A DNA stretch of 23,127 nt from assembly GCA_964549065.1 (NCBI GenBank), contig CAZJUC010000025.1, positions 1 to 23,127 on the forward strand. The letters are read 5' to 3'. The notes below the pieces were generated by a model. That model worked only from the letters and a program-made list of their open reading frames with translations. It made no database searches and had not been told where the DNA came from. Position numbers and translations under genes: made by a program. Position 1 is the stretch's first letter; every line of letters begins with the position of its first letter. This DNA is from Sva-07 sp964549065 (lineage in GTDB: Bacteria; Actinomycetota; Acidimicrobiia; Acidimicrobiales; Ilumatobacteraceae). Shown one piece after another: positions 7,322-14,845 of the stretch.

Positions 7322-7876
7322 GTGCTCACCGGCGGTACCAGCCGCCGGATGGGTCGCACGAAGGCGCTGATCGACGTCGATGGTGCACCCATGGCCGCGC
7401 GTGTCGCCCGCGCGCTGTCCGACGCGGGGTGCGCACCGGTACTGGCCTACGGCGGCGATCCCGCCGAATTGTCGCCGATCGGCCTGCCCGTGCTGGCGGA
7501 CCGCTCCCCGGGTGCGGGCCCACTCGGCGCCGTGCTCGGTCTGCTCGAGCGGTACGAACGCAACCACGGCGACACCTGGCTGTTCGTGGTCGCGTGCGAT
7601 CTGCCCTGGTTGACCGGCCGGGATCTGGCCCCGATGGTCGAGGCCGCGCACCGATACCCCGGCGCAGAGGTCGTCGTGGCGCGGACGGCATCCGTCGAGC
7701 CGACGTGCGCGATCTGGAGGGCAGCGGCGGCCGCCGCTCCTGTCCGGGCATCCTTCGAGGCCGGCGAGCGGGCAGTCCACGTGGTGATCGAGCGACTCGA
7801 GTCGATCGAGGTCGAACTCGATGCCACGGCGCTCCGCAACATCAACACGCCCGCCGATCTCGATCGCTACCCTTGA
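7322..7876 (+). CDS. mobA: MobA-like nucleotidyltransferase (molybdenum cofactor guanylyltransferase family)
   Basis: The protein (184 residues as drawn) has the nucleotide-binding signature LTGGTSRRMG with downstream K14, then GAGPLGAVLGLL and the metal-binding ACDLPWL, as in MobA and related NTP transferases. MobA links GMP from GTP to molybdopterin, but no other cofactor genes are here, so a CofC- or MocA-like activity is possible. The start is awkward. The GTG at 7322 leaves out the residues that usually precede the LAGG loop, yet the in-frame upstream codons (PLVGA before V) contain no ATG, GTG or TTG. The true start may be this GTG or a non-canonical CTG at 7310. Its end overlaps the -10 element of the rhodanese gene. 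Confidence 0.82.
   Translation: MLTGGTSRRMGRTKALIDVDGAPMAARVARALSDAGCAPVLAYGGDPAELSPIGLPVLADRSPGAGPLGAVLGLLERYERNHGDTWLFVVACDLPWLTGRDLAPMVEAAHRYPGAEVVVARTASVEPTCAIWRAAAAAAPVRASFEAGERAVHVVIERLESIEVELDATALRNINTPADLDRYP
7868..7873 (+). promoter_or_regulatory. -10 hexamer TACCCT, internal leaderless promoter before the rhodanese gene
   Basis: TACCCT matches TANNNT and lies in the last codons of the MobA-like gene. Exactly seven bases separate it from the GTG at 7881, and there is no ribosome-binding site. It would allow rhodanese and ribonuclease D to be expressed separately from the upstream genes. No -35 box was recognised. Confidence 0.5.
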
Positions 7877-7880
7877 CGCC

Positions 7881-8207
7881 GTGACAGTTCGGGAGATCTC
7901 GGTTCAGGACCTCGCAGCCCTCGGAACATCGGCACGAGTCATCGACGTGCGCGAGCCCGACGAGTGGGCGCAGGGACACATCGGCCACGCAACACTGGTG
8001 CCGCTCGCCACGGTGCCCGGCAGCATCGACGAGTTCGACGGCGAGCCCACCTACGTCGTGTGTCGCTCCGGCGGTCGGTCGGGCAGAGCCTGTGAGTTCC
8101 TCGGCGGGCAAGGACGCGACGTGGTCAACGTGGCCGGCGGGATGCTCGCCTGGACCGCAGCCGGTTTCGACGTCGCCGTCGGCGGATCCGGTGTCACCGG
8201 TGGCTGA
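7881..8207 (+). CDS. Single-domain rhodanese (sulfurtransferase)
   Basis: This 108-residue protein is one complete rhodanese domain. VIDVREPDEWAQGHIGHA (residues 20-37) is the typical N-terminal signature, and the active-site loop is CRSGGRS with the sulfur-carrying cysteine at C61. Free-standing rhodaneses move sulfane sulfur between thiols and are often involved in sulfur delivery or detoxification. The acceptor here is unknown, and the adjacent MobA-like gene gives only weak support for a cofactor role. The GTG at 7881 lies four bases after the upstream stop with no Shine-Dalgarno sequence but with a -10 element seven bases upstream. The 3' end overlaps the ribonuclease D start by eight bases. 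Confidence 0.92.
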   Translation: MTVREISVQDLAALGTSARVIDVREPDEWAQGHIGHATLVPLATVPGSIDEFDGEPTYVVCRSGGRSGRACEFLGGQGRDVVNVAGGMLAWTAAGFDVAVGGSGVTGG

Positions 8208-9372
8208 TCCGAAGATCGACTATCGCTGGATCGACCGCCAGGCTGACCTCGACGACCTCGTCCAGACGCTGCTCGAACAGCCCCGCTACGCGCTCGACAC
8301 CGAGTTCCACCGTGAACGCACGTACTTCCCGAAGCTGGCACTCGTACAGGTCGCCTGGCGCACCAGCGACGGCCAGGAGTTGGCCCTCGTCGATCCACTC
8401 GCCGTCGACGTCACACCGTTCGCGAAGCTCTTCGCGTCCGAGGCGCTGTGTGTCATCCATGCCGCCCAGCAAGACCTCGACGTGCTCACCCATGCCGTCG
8501 GAGCGGTGCCGGCCACGATGTTCGACACGCAGCTGGCCGCCGGGTTCGTCGGGTACGGAACCCCGTCGCTCGTGTCCCTGCTGCAGGGTGAGATCGGTGT
8601 CTCGCCCCCGAAGGGTGATCGACTCACCGACTGGTTGCGCCGTCCGCTGACCGACAGTCAGTGTCAGTACGCGGCGGTCGATGTCGAGTACCTGCTCGAG
8701 GTCCACGACCGTCTCGTGGCGCAGCTGGCGTCGGTGGGTCGGTTGGTGTGGGCCGAGGACGCCTGCGAGGAGCTGCGCACCCGCCCGACCAGCGGGTCGG
8801 CTCCCGACGACGCCTGGATGCGGCTGAAGGATGCGCGTTCGTTGCGACCCGGCGCACGCGCCGTGGCCCAGAGCGTCGCGGCGTGGCGCGAGCGGCGGGC
8901 GATGCGCACCGACGTACCCGTGCGCCAGGTGCTCCCCGATCTGGCCATCCTCGGGATCTCCCAGCGCGCCCCCGCTTCGCGCAAGGAGCTCTCGCAGGCC
9001 CGGGGGGTCGACGACCGGCACTCGCGGGGCGGCATCGCCGAGGAGATCCTCGACGCGGTGCGCGCGGCCAAGGGCGTGCCCCCGCCGTCGCCGGCCCCAT
9101 CGGTCGACGATCTCGACCGCAACATGCGCCCGGCGGTCACGTTGGTGTCGGCGTGGGTGGGGCAACTCGCACGCGACGAGCGGCTCGATCCGACGCTGCT
9201 CGCCACCCGGGCCGACATCGTGGCGTTCCTGCGCGGCGACGACGACGCGCGCCTCGGAGAGGGCTGGCGCAACGAACTCGTCGGTGATGGCATCCGGCGG
9301 TTGGTGGGCGGAGAAGCCGGTTTGACCTTCGATCCCGAGGGTCGCCTGCGTCTGCACGCCGTATCCGACTGA
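8200..9372 (+). CDS. rnd: Ribonuclease D (DEDDy 3'-5' exonuclease with HRDC)
   Basis: This 390-residue protein combines a DEDDy exonuclease domain (about residues 8-185) with an HRDC region (about 210-285) and a second helical HRDC-like segment at the C-terminus (about 305-385). Catalytic residues are D33 and E35 (ALDTEF), D92 (AAQQDLDVL), and Y157 and D161 (YAAVDVEYL). RNase D trims the 3' ends of tRNA and other stable RNA precursors. The GTG at 8200 overlaps the rhodanese stop by eight bases, implying translational coupling, and MADPKIDY is a reasonable N-terminus. Length and domain order are normal for actinobacterial members. After its stop, 127 bases contain the promoter and ribosome-binding site of the next small gene. 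Confidence 0.94.
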   Translation: MADPKIDYRWIDRQADLDDLVQTLLEQPRYALDTEFHRERTYFPKLALVQVAWRTSDGQELALVDPLAVDVTPFAKLFASEALCVIHAAQQDLDVLTHAVGAVPATMFDTQLAAGFVGYGTPSLVSLLQGEIGVSPPKGDRLTDWLRRPLTDSQCQYAAVDVEYLLEVHDRLVAQLASVGRLVWAEDACEELRTRPTSGSAPDDAWMRLKDARSLRPGARAVAQSVAAWRERRAMRTDVPVRQVLPDLAILGISQRAPASRKELSQARGVDDRHSRGGIAEEILDAVRAAKGVPPPSPAPSVDDLDRNMRPAVTLVSAWVGQLARDERLDPTLLATRADIVAFLRGDDDARLGEGWRNELVGDGIRRLVGGEAGLTFDPEGRLRLHAVSD

Positions 9373-9453
9373 GCCCGATCGCCGCGTCGTGGCGGTGAAC
9401 AGGGCCGTCGGCAGACAATTCCGCGCAACCCGAGAAATGCCTGGTCCCGCCGC

Positions 9454-9459
9454 TACCCT
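9454..9459 (+). promoter_or_regulatory. -10 hexamer TACCCT upstream of the small acidic protein gene
   Basis: TACCCT matches TANNNT but, unlike the leaderless cases nearby, it lies 40 bases upstream of the start. That would give a leader of about 33 bases containing GGGAG at 9488-9492. This gene therefore looks conventionally initiated, a useful contrast within the same window. Confidence 0.4.
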
Positions 9460-9499
9460 GTCCCCGAATGTCAGCTTTCTAGAGTGTGGGAGCCCTGTC

Positions 9500-9691
9500 G
9501 TGAAGAAGGGTCGTCATCGCCGGTTCGAAGAGGCGAGAAAACTGAAGCAGTCCGGCCCGGGAGCCTTTGATCTCGGCTTCGGTGACCGTACCGAGCCATC
9601 CGAGTCGGATGACGACGACGATGACGAGTACGCCGCGCTCGCCGAGAAGTACGGCGTGACCTTCGACGACGACGACGATCAGGACGACTGA
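9500..9691 (+). CDS. Small acidic protein, possibly DUF3073-like
   Basis: This 63-residue protein begins with a basic segment, KKGRHRRFEEARKLKQ, and ends in an acidic half with runs of six and five aspartates around EYAALAEKYGVTF. The layout of a basic helix, an acidic run and a YA-x-x-A-x-x-Y motif recalls actinobacterial DUF3073 proteins, but the match is by eye. The GTG at 9500 is chosen because GGGAG lies seven bases upstream. A longer frame starting near 9389 has non-coding character before this point. It is soluble with no signal peptide and has no assigned function. It is followed immediately by a perfect palindrome shared with the convergent cysteine-rich gene. Confidence 0.75.
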   Translation: MKKGRHRRFEEARKLKQSGPGAFDLGFGDRTEPSESDDDDDDEYAALAEKYGVTFDDDDDQDD

Positions 9692-9694
9692 CGC

Positions 9695-9723
9695 GTTCGA
9701 GATGTGCCGGGCACATCTCGAAC
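9695..9723. terminator. Perfect 13-bp hairpin between convergent genes
   Basis: GTTCGAGATGTGC and GCACATCTCGAAC form a perfect 13-base-pair stem around a CGG loop. It starts three bases after the stop of the acidic protein gene and ends five bases before the stop of the convergent cysteine-rich gene. No T-tract follows on either strand. The position suggests a bidirectional terminator or an mRNA 3'-end stabiliser; a protein-binding palindrome is the alternative. Confidence 0.75.
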
Positions 9724-9728
9724 ACCGC

Positions 9729-10472
9729 TCATCTCGTACGCACCGCCGGGTGGGGGAGCGGCACCCAGTTCGGACGTTCGAGGAGCCTGACCATCGCGTC
9801 GTAGATCGGCTGGCCGACCAGTTCAACGATGTCGTCCTTCGCCGAGCGATACAGCGGCGCTGCTCCGACGAAAGCGTCGGGCTCCTCGGTGCACCACCAG
9901 CCGAACTCGTCGCCGCCCTCGCCCCAGTCGCGTCGCTTCCACTCGCGCAGCCGCGACGTCACGTGCCCCGACTCGTCGGTCGAGTGCTCGAGGCGGATCG
10001 GTACCTGCCAGCACACGGACGGCTTCCAGTCCATCGGACGTTCGCCGGCCTCCAACGCGGCGATGTGGAGCGAGCAACCGACACCGCCCTCGAAGCCCAC
10101 ACGGTTGAGGAAGATGCAGGCGTCGTCGACGAGGCGGGTCACCGTGGTCGGGTTGCCGTCGTCGTCGGGCTCGCCGTCGCGCAGGTGCCCCTTCTTGCGC
10201 ATCTTCTGGTGGAATTGCATGTGTCGCGGCTCGAGCCGTCCGACGTGCTGCTCGAGGTTCTCGACATCGGCGGCGTCTGCGAAGTGGGCGCCGAAGCTGC
10301 AACACCCGAGCTGCAGTTCGGGTGCCGGCTCGTCGAGGATGCCCTTGCACCCGCACCCGTAGATGCAGGTGTAGTTCGAGCGGAGGTACGTGGCGTCGAA
10401 CAACCAGGTGCGGTGCTCGTCGGGATCCTCGAAGCTGATCCACTCGTGCAGGTCGTCCGGTGCGGTGCTCAC
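9729..10472 (-). CDS. Cysteine-rich protein, probable metal-binding (YkgJ/DUF3109-like)
   Basis: This 247-residue soluble protein has nine cysteines: C36, C40 and C42 in CIYGCGCKG, C57-C58, C119, C133, C154 and C194. The segment GCSLHIAALEAG followed by WKPSVCWQVPIR (about 132-160) recalls the cysteine signature of YkgJ/DUF3109 proteins, proposed zinc- or iron-chelating proteins of unknown role. That relation is by eye. The GTG start at 10472 has no ribosome-binding site but has TAGCTT eight bases upstream, suggesting a leaderless mRNA. It is divergent from alaS, with 40 bases between starts, so the two may share control. The C-terminal part (about 160-247) is rich in Trp and acidic residues and I do not recognise it. 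Confidence 0.8.
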   Translation of the reverse strand: MSTAPDDLHEWISFEDPDEHRTWLFDATYLRSNYTCIYGCGCKGILDEPAPELQLGCCSFGAHFADAADVENLEQHVGRLEPRHMQFHQKMRKKGHLRDGEPDDDGNPTTVTRLVDDACIFLNRVGFEGGVGCSLHIAALEAGERPMDWKPSVCWQVPIRLEHSTDESGHVTSRLREWKRRDWGEGGDEFGWWCTEEPDAFVGAAPLYRSAKDDIVELVGQPIYDAMVRLLERPNWVPLPHPAVRTR

Positions 10473-10480
10473 GGCTGTGC

Positions 10481-10486
10481 AAGCTA
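10481..10486 (-). promoter_or_regulatory. -10 hexamer TAGCTT, leaderless promoter of the cysteine-rich gene
   Basis: On the minus strand TAGCTT matches TANNNT and ends eight bases before the GTG at 10472. Its upstream region overlaps the -10 element of alaS at 10497-10502, so RNA polymerase probably cannot occupy both promoters at once. Confidence 0.5.
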
Positions 10487-10496
10487 CCGGCGTCGA

Positions 10497-10502
10497 TAGG
10501 CT
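10497..10502 (+). promoter_or_regulatory. -10 hexamer TAGGCT, promoter of alaS
   Basis: TAGGCT matches TANNNT and ends ten bases before the alaS ATG at 10513. A start point six to eight bases downstream would leave at most a few leader bases, so there is no space for a T-box or other tRNA-sensing leader. If transcription starts later, the second ATG at 10525 could be used. Confidence 0.5.
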
Positions 10503-10512
10503 CGCCCGGGAT

Positions 10513-13152
10513 ATGACCGCCTCGATGAACGCCGACCAACTGCGCGACTCCTTCCGCGACTTCTTCGCCGCGAAGGATCACACGGTCGTGCCGTCGGCGA
10601 GCCTCATCCCGCACGATCCGACGGTGCTGTTCAACGTGGCCGGCATGTTGCCGTTCAAGCCGTACTTCGTCGGCGACGAGCAGCCGCCGTTCCTCCGCGC
10701 GGTCAGTTCGCAGAAGTGCGCCCGCGCCGGCGGCAAGCACAACGACCTCGACGACGTCGGCCGCACCAAACGCCACCTCGTGTTCTTCGAGATGCTCGGC
10801 AACTTCAGCTTCGGCGACTACTTCAAGGAGTCGGCCATCCCGTGGAGTTGGGATCTCGTCACCGGCGATCCGGCCAACGGCGGCTGGGGCTTCGACGGCG
10901 ACCGCCTCTGGATCACCGTGCACGAGTCCGACGACGAGGCCGAAGCGATCTGGCACGAGACGGTCGGCGTGCCGATGGATCGCATCCAGCGGCTCGGCGA
11001 CAAGGACAACTTCTGGCAGGCGGGCGACACGGGCCCCTGCGGGCCGTGCAGCGAGATCCACATCGATCGCGGCCCAGCGTTCGGGCCCGAGGGTGGCCCG
11101 CTCGGCGACCCGGCCGGCGACCGGTTCATGGAGTTCTGGAACCTGGTGTTCATGCAGTTCGACCAGGCGCCCGACGGAAGCCGCACGCCGTTGCCGAAGC
11201 CGTCGATCGACACCGGCGCCGGCCTCGAACGCATCCTGGCGCTGGTGCAAGGGGTCGACTCGGTCTGGGAGACGGACCTGATGGCGCCGATGATCGACGA
11301 GGCGTGCTCGATCACGGGCAAGTCGTACCGGGTCGGCGACTACGACGACCGCGACAGCTTCGCGATGCGTGTCCTCGCGGAGCACGCCCGATCGGGAGCG
11401 ATGTTGGTCAACGACGGAGTGTTCCCGTCGAACGAGGCTCGCGGGTACGTGCTGCGCCGCATCATCCGCCGTGCGGTGCGCTACGCCTACCTCCTCGGCA
11501 CCGAAGCGCTCGTGATGCCCCGCCTGACCGAGGTGGCCATCGACGTGATGGGCAACGCGTATCCCGACATCGTGAAGAACCGTGACTTCGTCGTCAGCGT
11601 GATGACCAAGGAAGAGGAGCGGTTCCGTCAGACGCTCAAGCACGGACTCGGCATCCTCGACGGCGAGCTCGAGGCGAACCCCACCGAGCTGTCGGGCTCG
11701 ACTGCGTTCCTCCTCCACGACACCTACGGCTTCCCGCTGGAGCTCACCCAGGAGATCACGGGCGAACGCAACGTGACGGTCGACCTCGACGGCTTCGGCA
11801 CCGAGATGGCGGCCCAGCGCGAGCGCGCGAAGGCCGCCCAGAAAGGCGCCGGAGACGGCGTCGACCTCGACGCCTATCGCAACGTCGTCGAGCAGTTCGG
11901 CGTCACCGACTTCGTCGGCTATGCCGACGACACCTCCGAGAGCCGCGTGCTCGCCGTCGTGCCCGTCGACAGCGCGGGCGACGAATCCGGTCTGGTCGAC
12001 GTGTTCCTCGACCGCACACCGTTCTACGCCGAATCCGGCGGCCAGATCGGTGACACCGGCACCATCGTCACCGACACCGGCACCGCCCAGGTGCTCGACA
12101 CCACGTTCGCGTTGCCGAACCTGCGCCGCCACCGGGCACGCATCGACGGCCGGATCACACCGGGCCAGGCTGCCACCGCCACCATCGACGGTGATCGACG
12201 CAGCGCCATCCGCCGCAACCACACCGCCACCCACCTGCTGCACCACGCGCTGCGGGTGGTGCTCGGCGACCACGTCAAGCAGGCCGGATCGATGGTGGGC
12301 CCCGACCGGCTGCGCTTCGATTTCAGTCACTACGAGGCGGTCACCGACGAGCAGATCTCCGAGATCGAACGCCTGGCCAACGCCGAGACACTCGAGAACA
12401 CCCCGACGCGCATCTTCGAGACCACCAAGGACGAAGCCGAGGCCCTGGGCGCGATCGCGTTCTTCGGCGACAAGTACGGCGACATCGTGCGGGTGCTGGA
12501 AGCGGGATCGTCGATCGAGCTGTGCGGTGGCACCCACGTGCGCGCCACCGGTGACATCGGCACGATCAAAGTGGTCAGCGAGGCGTCGATCGGCTCGAAC
12601 CTGCGTCGGATCGAAGCGGTCACCGGCGCCGCCAGCGTGGCGCTGCTGCAACGTGACGAGCAACTGATCGCCGACACCGCGCGGCTGGTCGGTTCGTCGG
12701 CGGACGACCTGCTGGTCGGCGTGCAACGCAAGCTCGACGAGACCAAGGCGCTGCACGACGAGATCAAGGCGCTACGAGCCCAGCTGGCGATGGGCCGCGC
12801 CGGCGAATTGGCGGCGCTCGCCCACGACGGTGTGCTGGTCACACAGGTCGACGGTCTCAACCCGGGCGATCTGCGCGAGCTGGCCATTGCGGTCCGCCAA
12901 CATCCCGGAATGCGCCTGGTGGTGCTGGTCGGTGAAACGACCAGCGGCGGCGTCGGCCTCGTCGCTGCGGTCGAGGCCGGTAGCGGCTGGAGCGCCTCGG
13001 AACTGTTGAAGGACGCTGCGAAGGCTGTCGGCGGTGGCGGCGGTGGCAAGGGCGACATCGCGACCGCCGGGGGCAAGGACGTCGACGGCATCCCGACGGC
13101 GTTGCAGCTGGCGGCTCAGGCAGCGGCGGGCATGGTCGGCACCGCCGGGTGA
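10513..13152 (+). CDS. alaS: Alanyl-tRNA synthetase
   Basis: This 879-residue class II synthetase is full length. The catalytic core has NVAGMLPFKPYF (41-52), KCARAGGKHNDLDDVGRTKRH (about 68-88) and the motif 3 region TGAGLERI. NEARGYVLRRIIRRAVR follows. The editing domain that removes mischarged serine or glycine carries its zinc ligands H570, H574, C671 and H675 (ELCGGTH). The C-Ala domain ends with a glycine run (GGGGGGKGD) and the conserved helix near the C-terminus. The ATG at 10513 is chosen; MNADQLR at 10525 is equally plausible on family grounds. alaS heads the long housekeeping block, and its TGA overlaps the ruvX GTG. Confidence 0.98.
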   Translation: MTASMNADQLRDSFRDFFAAKDHTVVPSASLIPHDPTVLFNVAGMLPFKPYFVGDEQPPFLRAVSSQKCARAGGKHNDLDDVGRTKRHLVFFEMLGNFSFGDYFKESAIPWSWDLVTGDPANGGWGFDGDRLWITVHESDDEAEAIWHETVGVPMDRIQRLGDKDNFWQAGDTGPCGPCSEIHIDRGPAFGPEGGPLGDPAGDRFMEFWNLVFMQFDQAPDGSRTPLPKPSIDTGAGLERILALVQGVDSVWETDLMAPMIDEACSITGKSYRVGDYDDRDSFAMRVLAEHARSGAMLVNDGVFPSNEARGYVLRRIIRRAVRYAYLLGTEALVMPRLTEVAIDVMGNAYPDIVKNRDFVVSVMTKEEERFRQTLKHGLGILDGELEANPTELSGSTAFLLHDTYGFPLELTQEITGERNVTVDLDGFGTEMAAQRERAKAAQKGAGDGVDLDAYRNVVEQFGVTDFVGYADDTSESRVLAVVPVDSAGDESGLVDVFLDRTPFYAESGGQIGDTGTIVTDTGTAQVLDTTFALPNLRRHRARIDGRITPGQAATATIDGDRRSAIRRNHTATHLLHHALRVVLGDHVKQAGSMVGPDRLRFDFSHYEAVTDEQISEIERLANAETLENTPTRIFETTKDEAEALGAIAFFGDKYGDIVRVLEAGSSIELCGGTHVRATGDIGTIKVVSEASIGSNLRRIEAVTGAASVALLQRDEQLIADTARLVGSSADDLLVGVQRKLDETKALHDEIKALRAQLAMGRAGELAALAHDGVLVTQVDGLNPGDLRELAIAVRQHPGMRLVVLVGETTSGGVGLVAAVEAGSGWSASELLKDAAKAVGGGGGGKGDIATAGGKDVDGIPTALQLAAQAAAGMVGTAG

Positions 13153-13616
13153 GTGCGGGGGGCCGACCGCCGGGCGTGCGCGCGCTCGGGGTCGACTTGG
13201 GCTCGAAGCGCATCGGGATCGCGGTCAGCGACATCTCGGGAACCGTGGCGTCAGCGCTCACCACGGTGCACCGGTCGTCGTCGAGACGTCACGACCATTC
13301 GGCGATCGCGGAGCTCGTTCGCGACGAAGAGGCCGAGATCGTCGTCGTCGGCCTGCCGTTGTCGCTCGACGGCACCACCGGACCCGCCGCCAGGTCTGCC
13401 GAGAAGGAGGCCCGACAGCTGGCTAGCGTTGTGGGGGTGCCGGTCACGATGTACGACGAGCGATTCACCACGGTGACCGCCGAGCGCGGTCTGCTCGAGG
13501 CCGGCCTCGATGCCCGCCAGCGCCGCAAGGTCGTCGACAAGGTCGCTGCTGCGGTCATGTTGCAGGCCTGGCTCGACCATCGGACATCCACCTGGACCGA
13601 CGAGGCGAGTTCGTGA
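13149..13616 (+). CDS. ruvX: Holliday junction resolvase-like RuvX (YqgF)
   Basis: This 155-residue RNase H-fold protein has GVDLGSKRIGIAVSD with catalytic D16, VVGLPLSLDG, and the conserved YDERFTT with D103 and E104. A helix contains a further acidic site, D130, in VVDKVAAAVMLQAWLD. YqgF/RuvX is implicated in 16S pre-rRNA 5'-end processing and was proposed to resolve Holliday junctions. The GTG at 13149 overlaps the alaS stop in a GTGA, and the protein's own stop overlaps mltG in the same way. The order alaS-ruvX-mltG is typical of actinobacteria; no additional small gene is inserted here. Confidence 0.95.
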   Translation: MSAGGRPPGVRALGVDLGSKRIGIAVSDISGTVASALTTVHRSSSRRHDHSAIAELVRDEEAEIVVVGLPLSLDGTTGPAARSAEKEARQLASVVGVPVTMYDERFTTVTAERGLLEAGLDARQRRKVVDKVAAAVMLQAWLDHRTSTWTDEASS

Positions 13617-14845
13617 CCCAGCTCGACCCGCTGCTGCCCGAAGCGCAGATCGACCCCGACGCTCGGCCGGCGGTCGACTGGGCGAGCGACCCGTGGGACG
13701 CCACCGATCGGACCGGATCGGTCGAGCGTCTGCGAGGCGAACGCCGAACGGTCAAGTGGCTGGTGTGGGCATCGATGGCCGTCGCTGTCGTGGCGATCCT
13801 GGTGGCCGGTGCCGTCGGCTGGTGGTATCTCGGCAAGATCAATCCCGAGGGCGCGGCGGGCGACGTGCAGAGCTTCACCGTCAACGAGGGCGATGACCTC
13901 GAATCCGTCGCCGTGCGGTTGGCCGAGGACGGTCTCGTCTCCGATCCCGGAATCTTCGAGTGGTACGTCGAACGCGAGGGTGGTCTCGAGCTCACCCCCG
14001 GCTACTACGAGATCCGACCCGACGATCACATGGGCAACGTGCTCGGTCGTCTGCGGACCCCGCCGGGCCAGACCTACACCAAGGTGACCTTCCCCGAGGG
14101 GTTCACGCTCGCACGTATGGGCGACCGTCTCGACACGTCGGTGCCGCGGTTGACGGCCGAAGGGTTCCTGGAGGCGTCCACCGACGGCTCGATCCGATCA
14201 CCATGGCAACCGTTGACCGTCAACTCGCTCGAGGGGATGCTGTTCCCCGACACCTATCAGGTCTCGAACGCGGAGAGCGAGGGTCAGGTCATCGAGCGGA
14301 TGGTCGCGATGATGGAGCGTGTCGGCGACCAGGAGGACATCGTCAACCGTTCGCGGGCGCTCGGCGTCACGCCCTACCAGGCGATGATCATTGCGTCGAT
14401 GATCGAGCGCGAGGCAAAGGTCCCCGAGGACCGGGCGAAGATCTCCCGGGTGATCTACAACCGCCTGTTCCTCAACGCGCTCGGCGATCCGATCCCGCTG
14501 CAGATCGACGCCACGGTGCTCTACGGACGTGATCAGGCCGGGCTCGACCCGGAGCTGTCGTTCGCCGAGCTGCGCCAGATCGACGGTCCATACAACACCT
14601 ATCTGCGTGTCGGGCTCCCGCCGACCCCGATCGCCAACCCAGGTCGGGCATCGATCGAGGCAGCGTTGAACCCGGCTGCGAACCCGCCGGCCGGTGACCC
14701 GATCTGCGCGGAGTTGTCGAACCCGACAGCCTGTCAGTACCTGTTCTACGTGGTAGCCGACGAAGACGGCGGGCACGTGTTCGCGTCCGAACTGTGGCAG
14801 CACGAGCGCAACATCGAACTCGCCCGCCAGGCCGGCGTCCTGTGA
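13613..14845 (+). CDS. mltG: Endolytic murein transglycosylase MltG (YceG-like)
   Basis: This 410-residue membrane-anchored protein has a cytoplasmic N-terminus of about 48 residues, a single transmembrane helix at 49-72, a LysM-like subdomain (about 85-155) and the YceG catalytic domain. The catalytic glutamate is E265 in ASMIEREAK, followed by RVIYNRL and LQIDATVLYG. MltG cleaves nascent glycan strands and is thought to set their length at the membrane. The GTG at 13613 overlaps the ruvX stop (GTGA), and the gene's own stop overlaps aroE. The acidic, proline-rich N-terminal tail is typical for actinobacterial members. There is no sign of truncation. Confidence 0.95.
   Translation: MTQLDPLLPEAQIDPDARPAVDWASDPWDATDRTGSVERLRGERRTVKWLVWASMAVAVVAILVAGAVGWWYLGKINPEGAAGDVQSFTVNEGDDLESVAVRLAEDGLVSDPGIFEWYVEREGGLELTPGYYEIRPDDHMGNVLGRLRTPPGQTYTKVTFPEGFTLARMGDRLDTSVPRLTAEGFLEASTDGSIRSPWQPLTVNSLEGMLFPDTYQVSNAESEGQVIERMVAMMERVGDQEDIVNRSRALGVTPYQAMIIASMIEREAKVPEDRAKISRVIYNRLFLNALGDPIPLQIDATVLYGRDQAGLDPELSFAELRQIDGPYNTYLRVGLPPTPIANPGRASIEAALNPAANPPAGDPICAELSNPTACQYLFYVVADEDGGHVFASELWQHERNIELARQAGVL

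Noticed and set aside
10473..10512. A T-box or other regulatory leader for alaS
   Set aside because: Only 40 bases separate alaS from the divergent gene and the likely transcription start is a few bases from the ATG, so there is no space for an RNA element.
9823..12756. A 977-residue open frame antisense to alaS
   Set aside because: It has the arginine- and histidine-rich, low-complexity look of a GC-rich shadow frame, and alaS on the other strand has every family motif.
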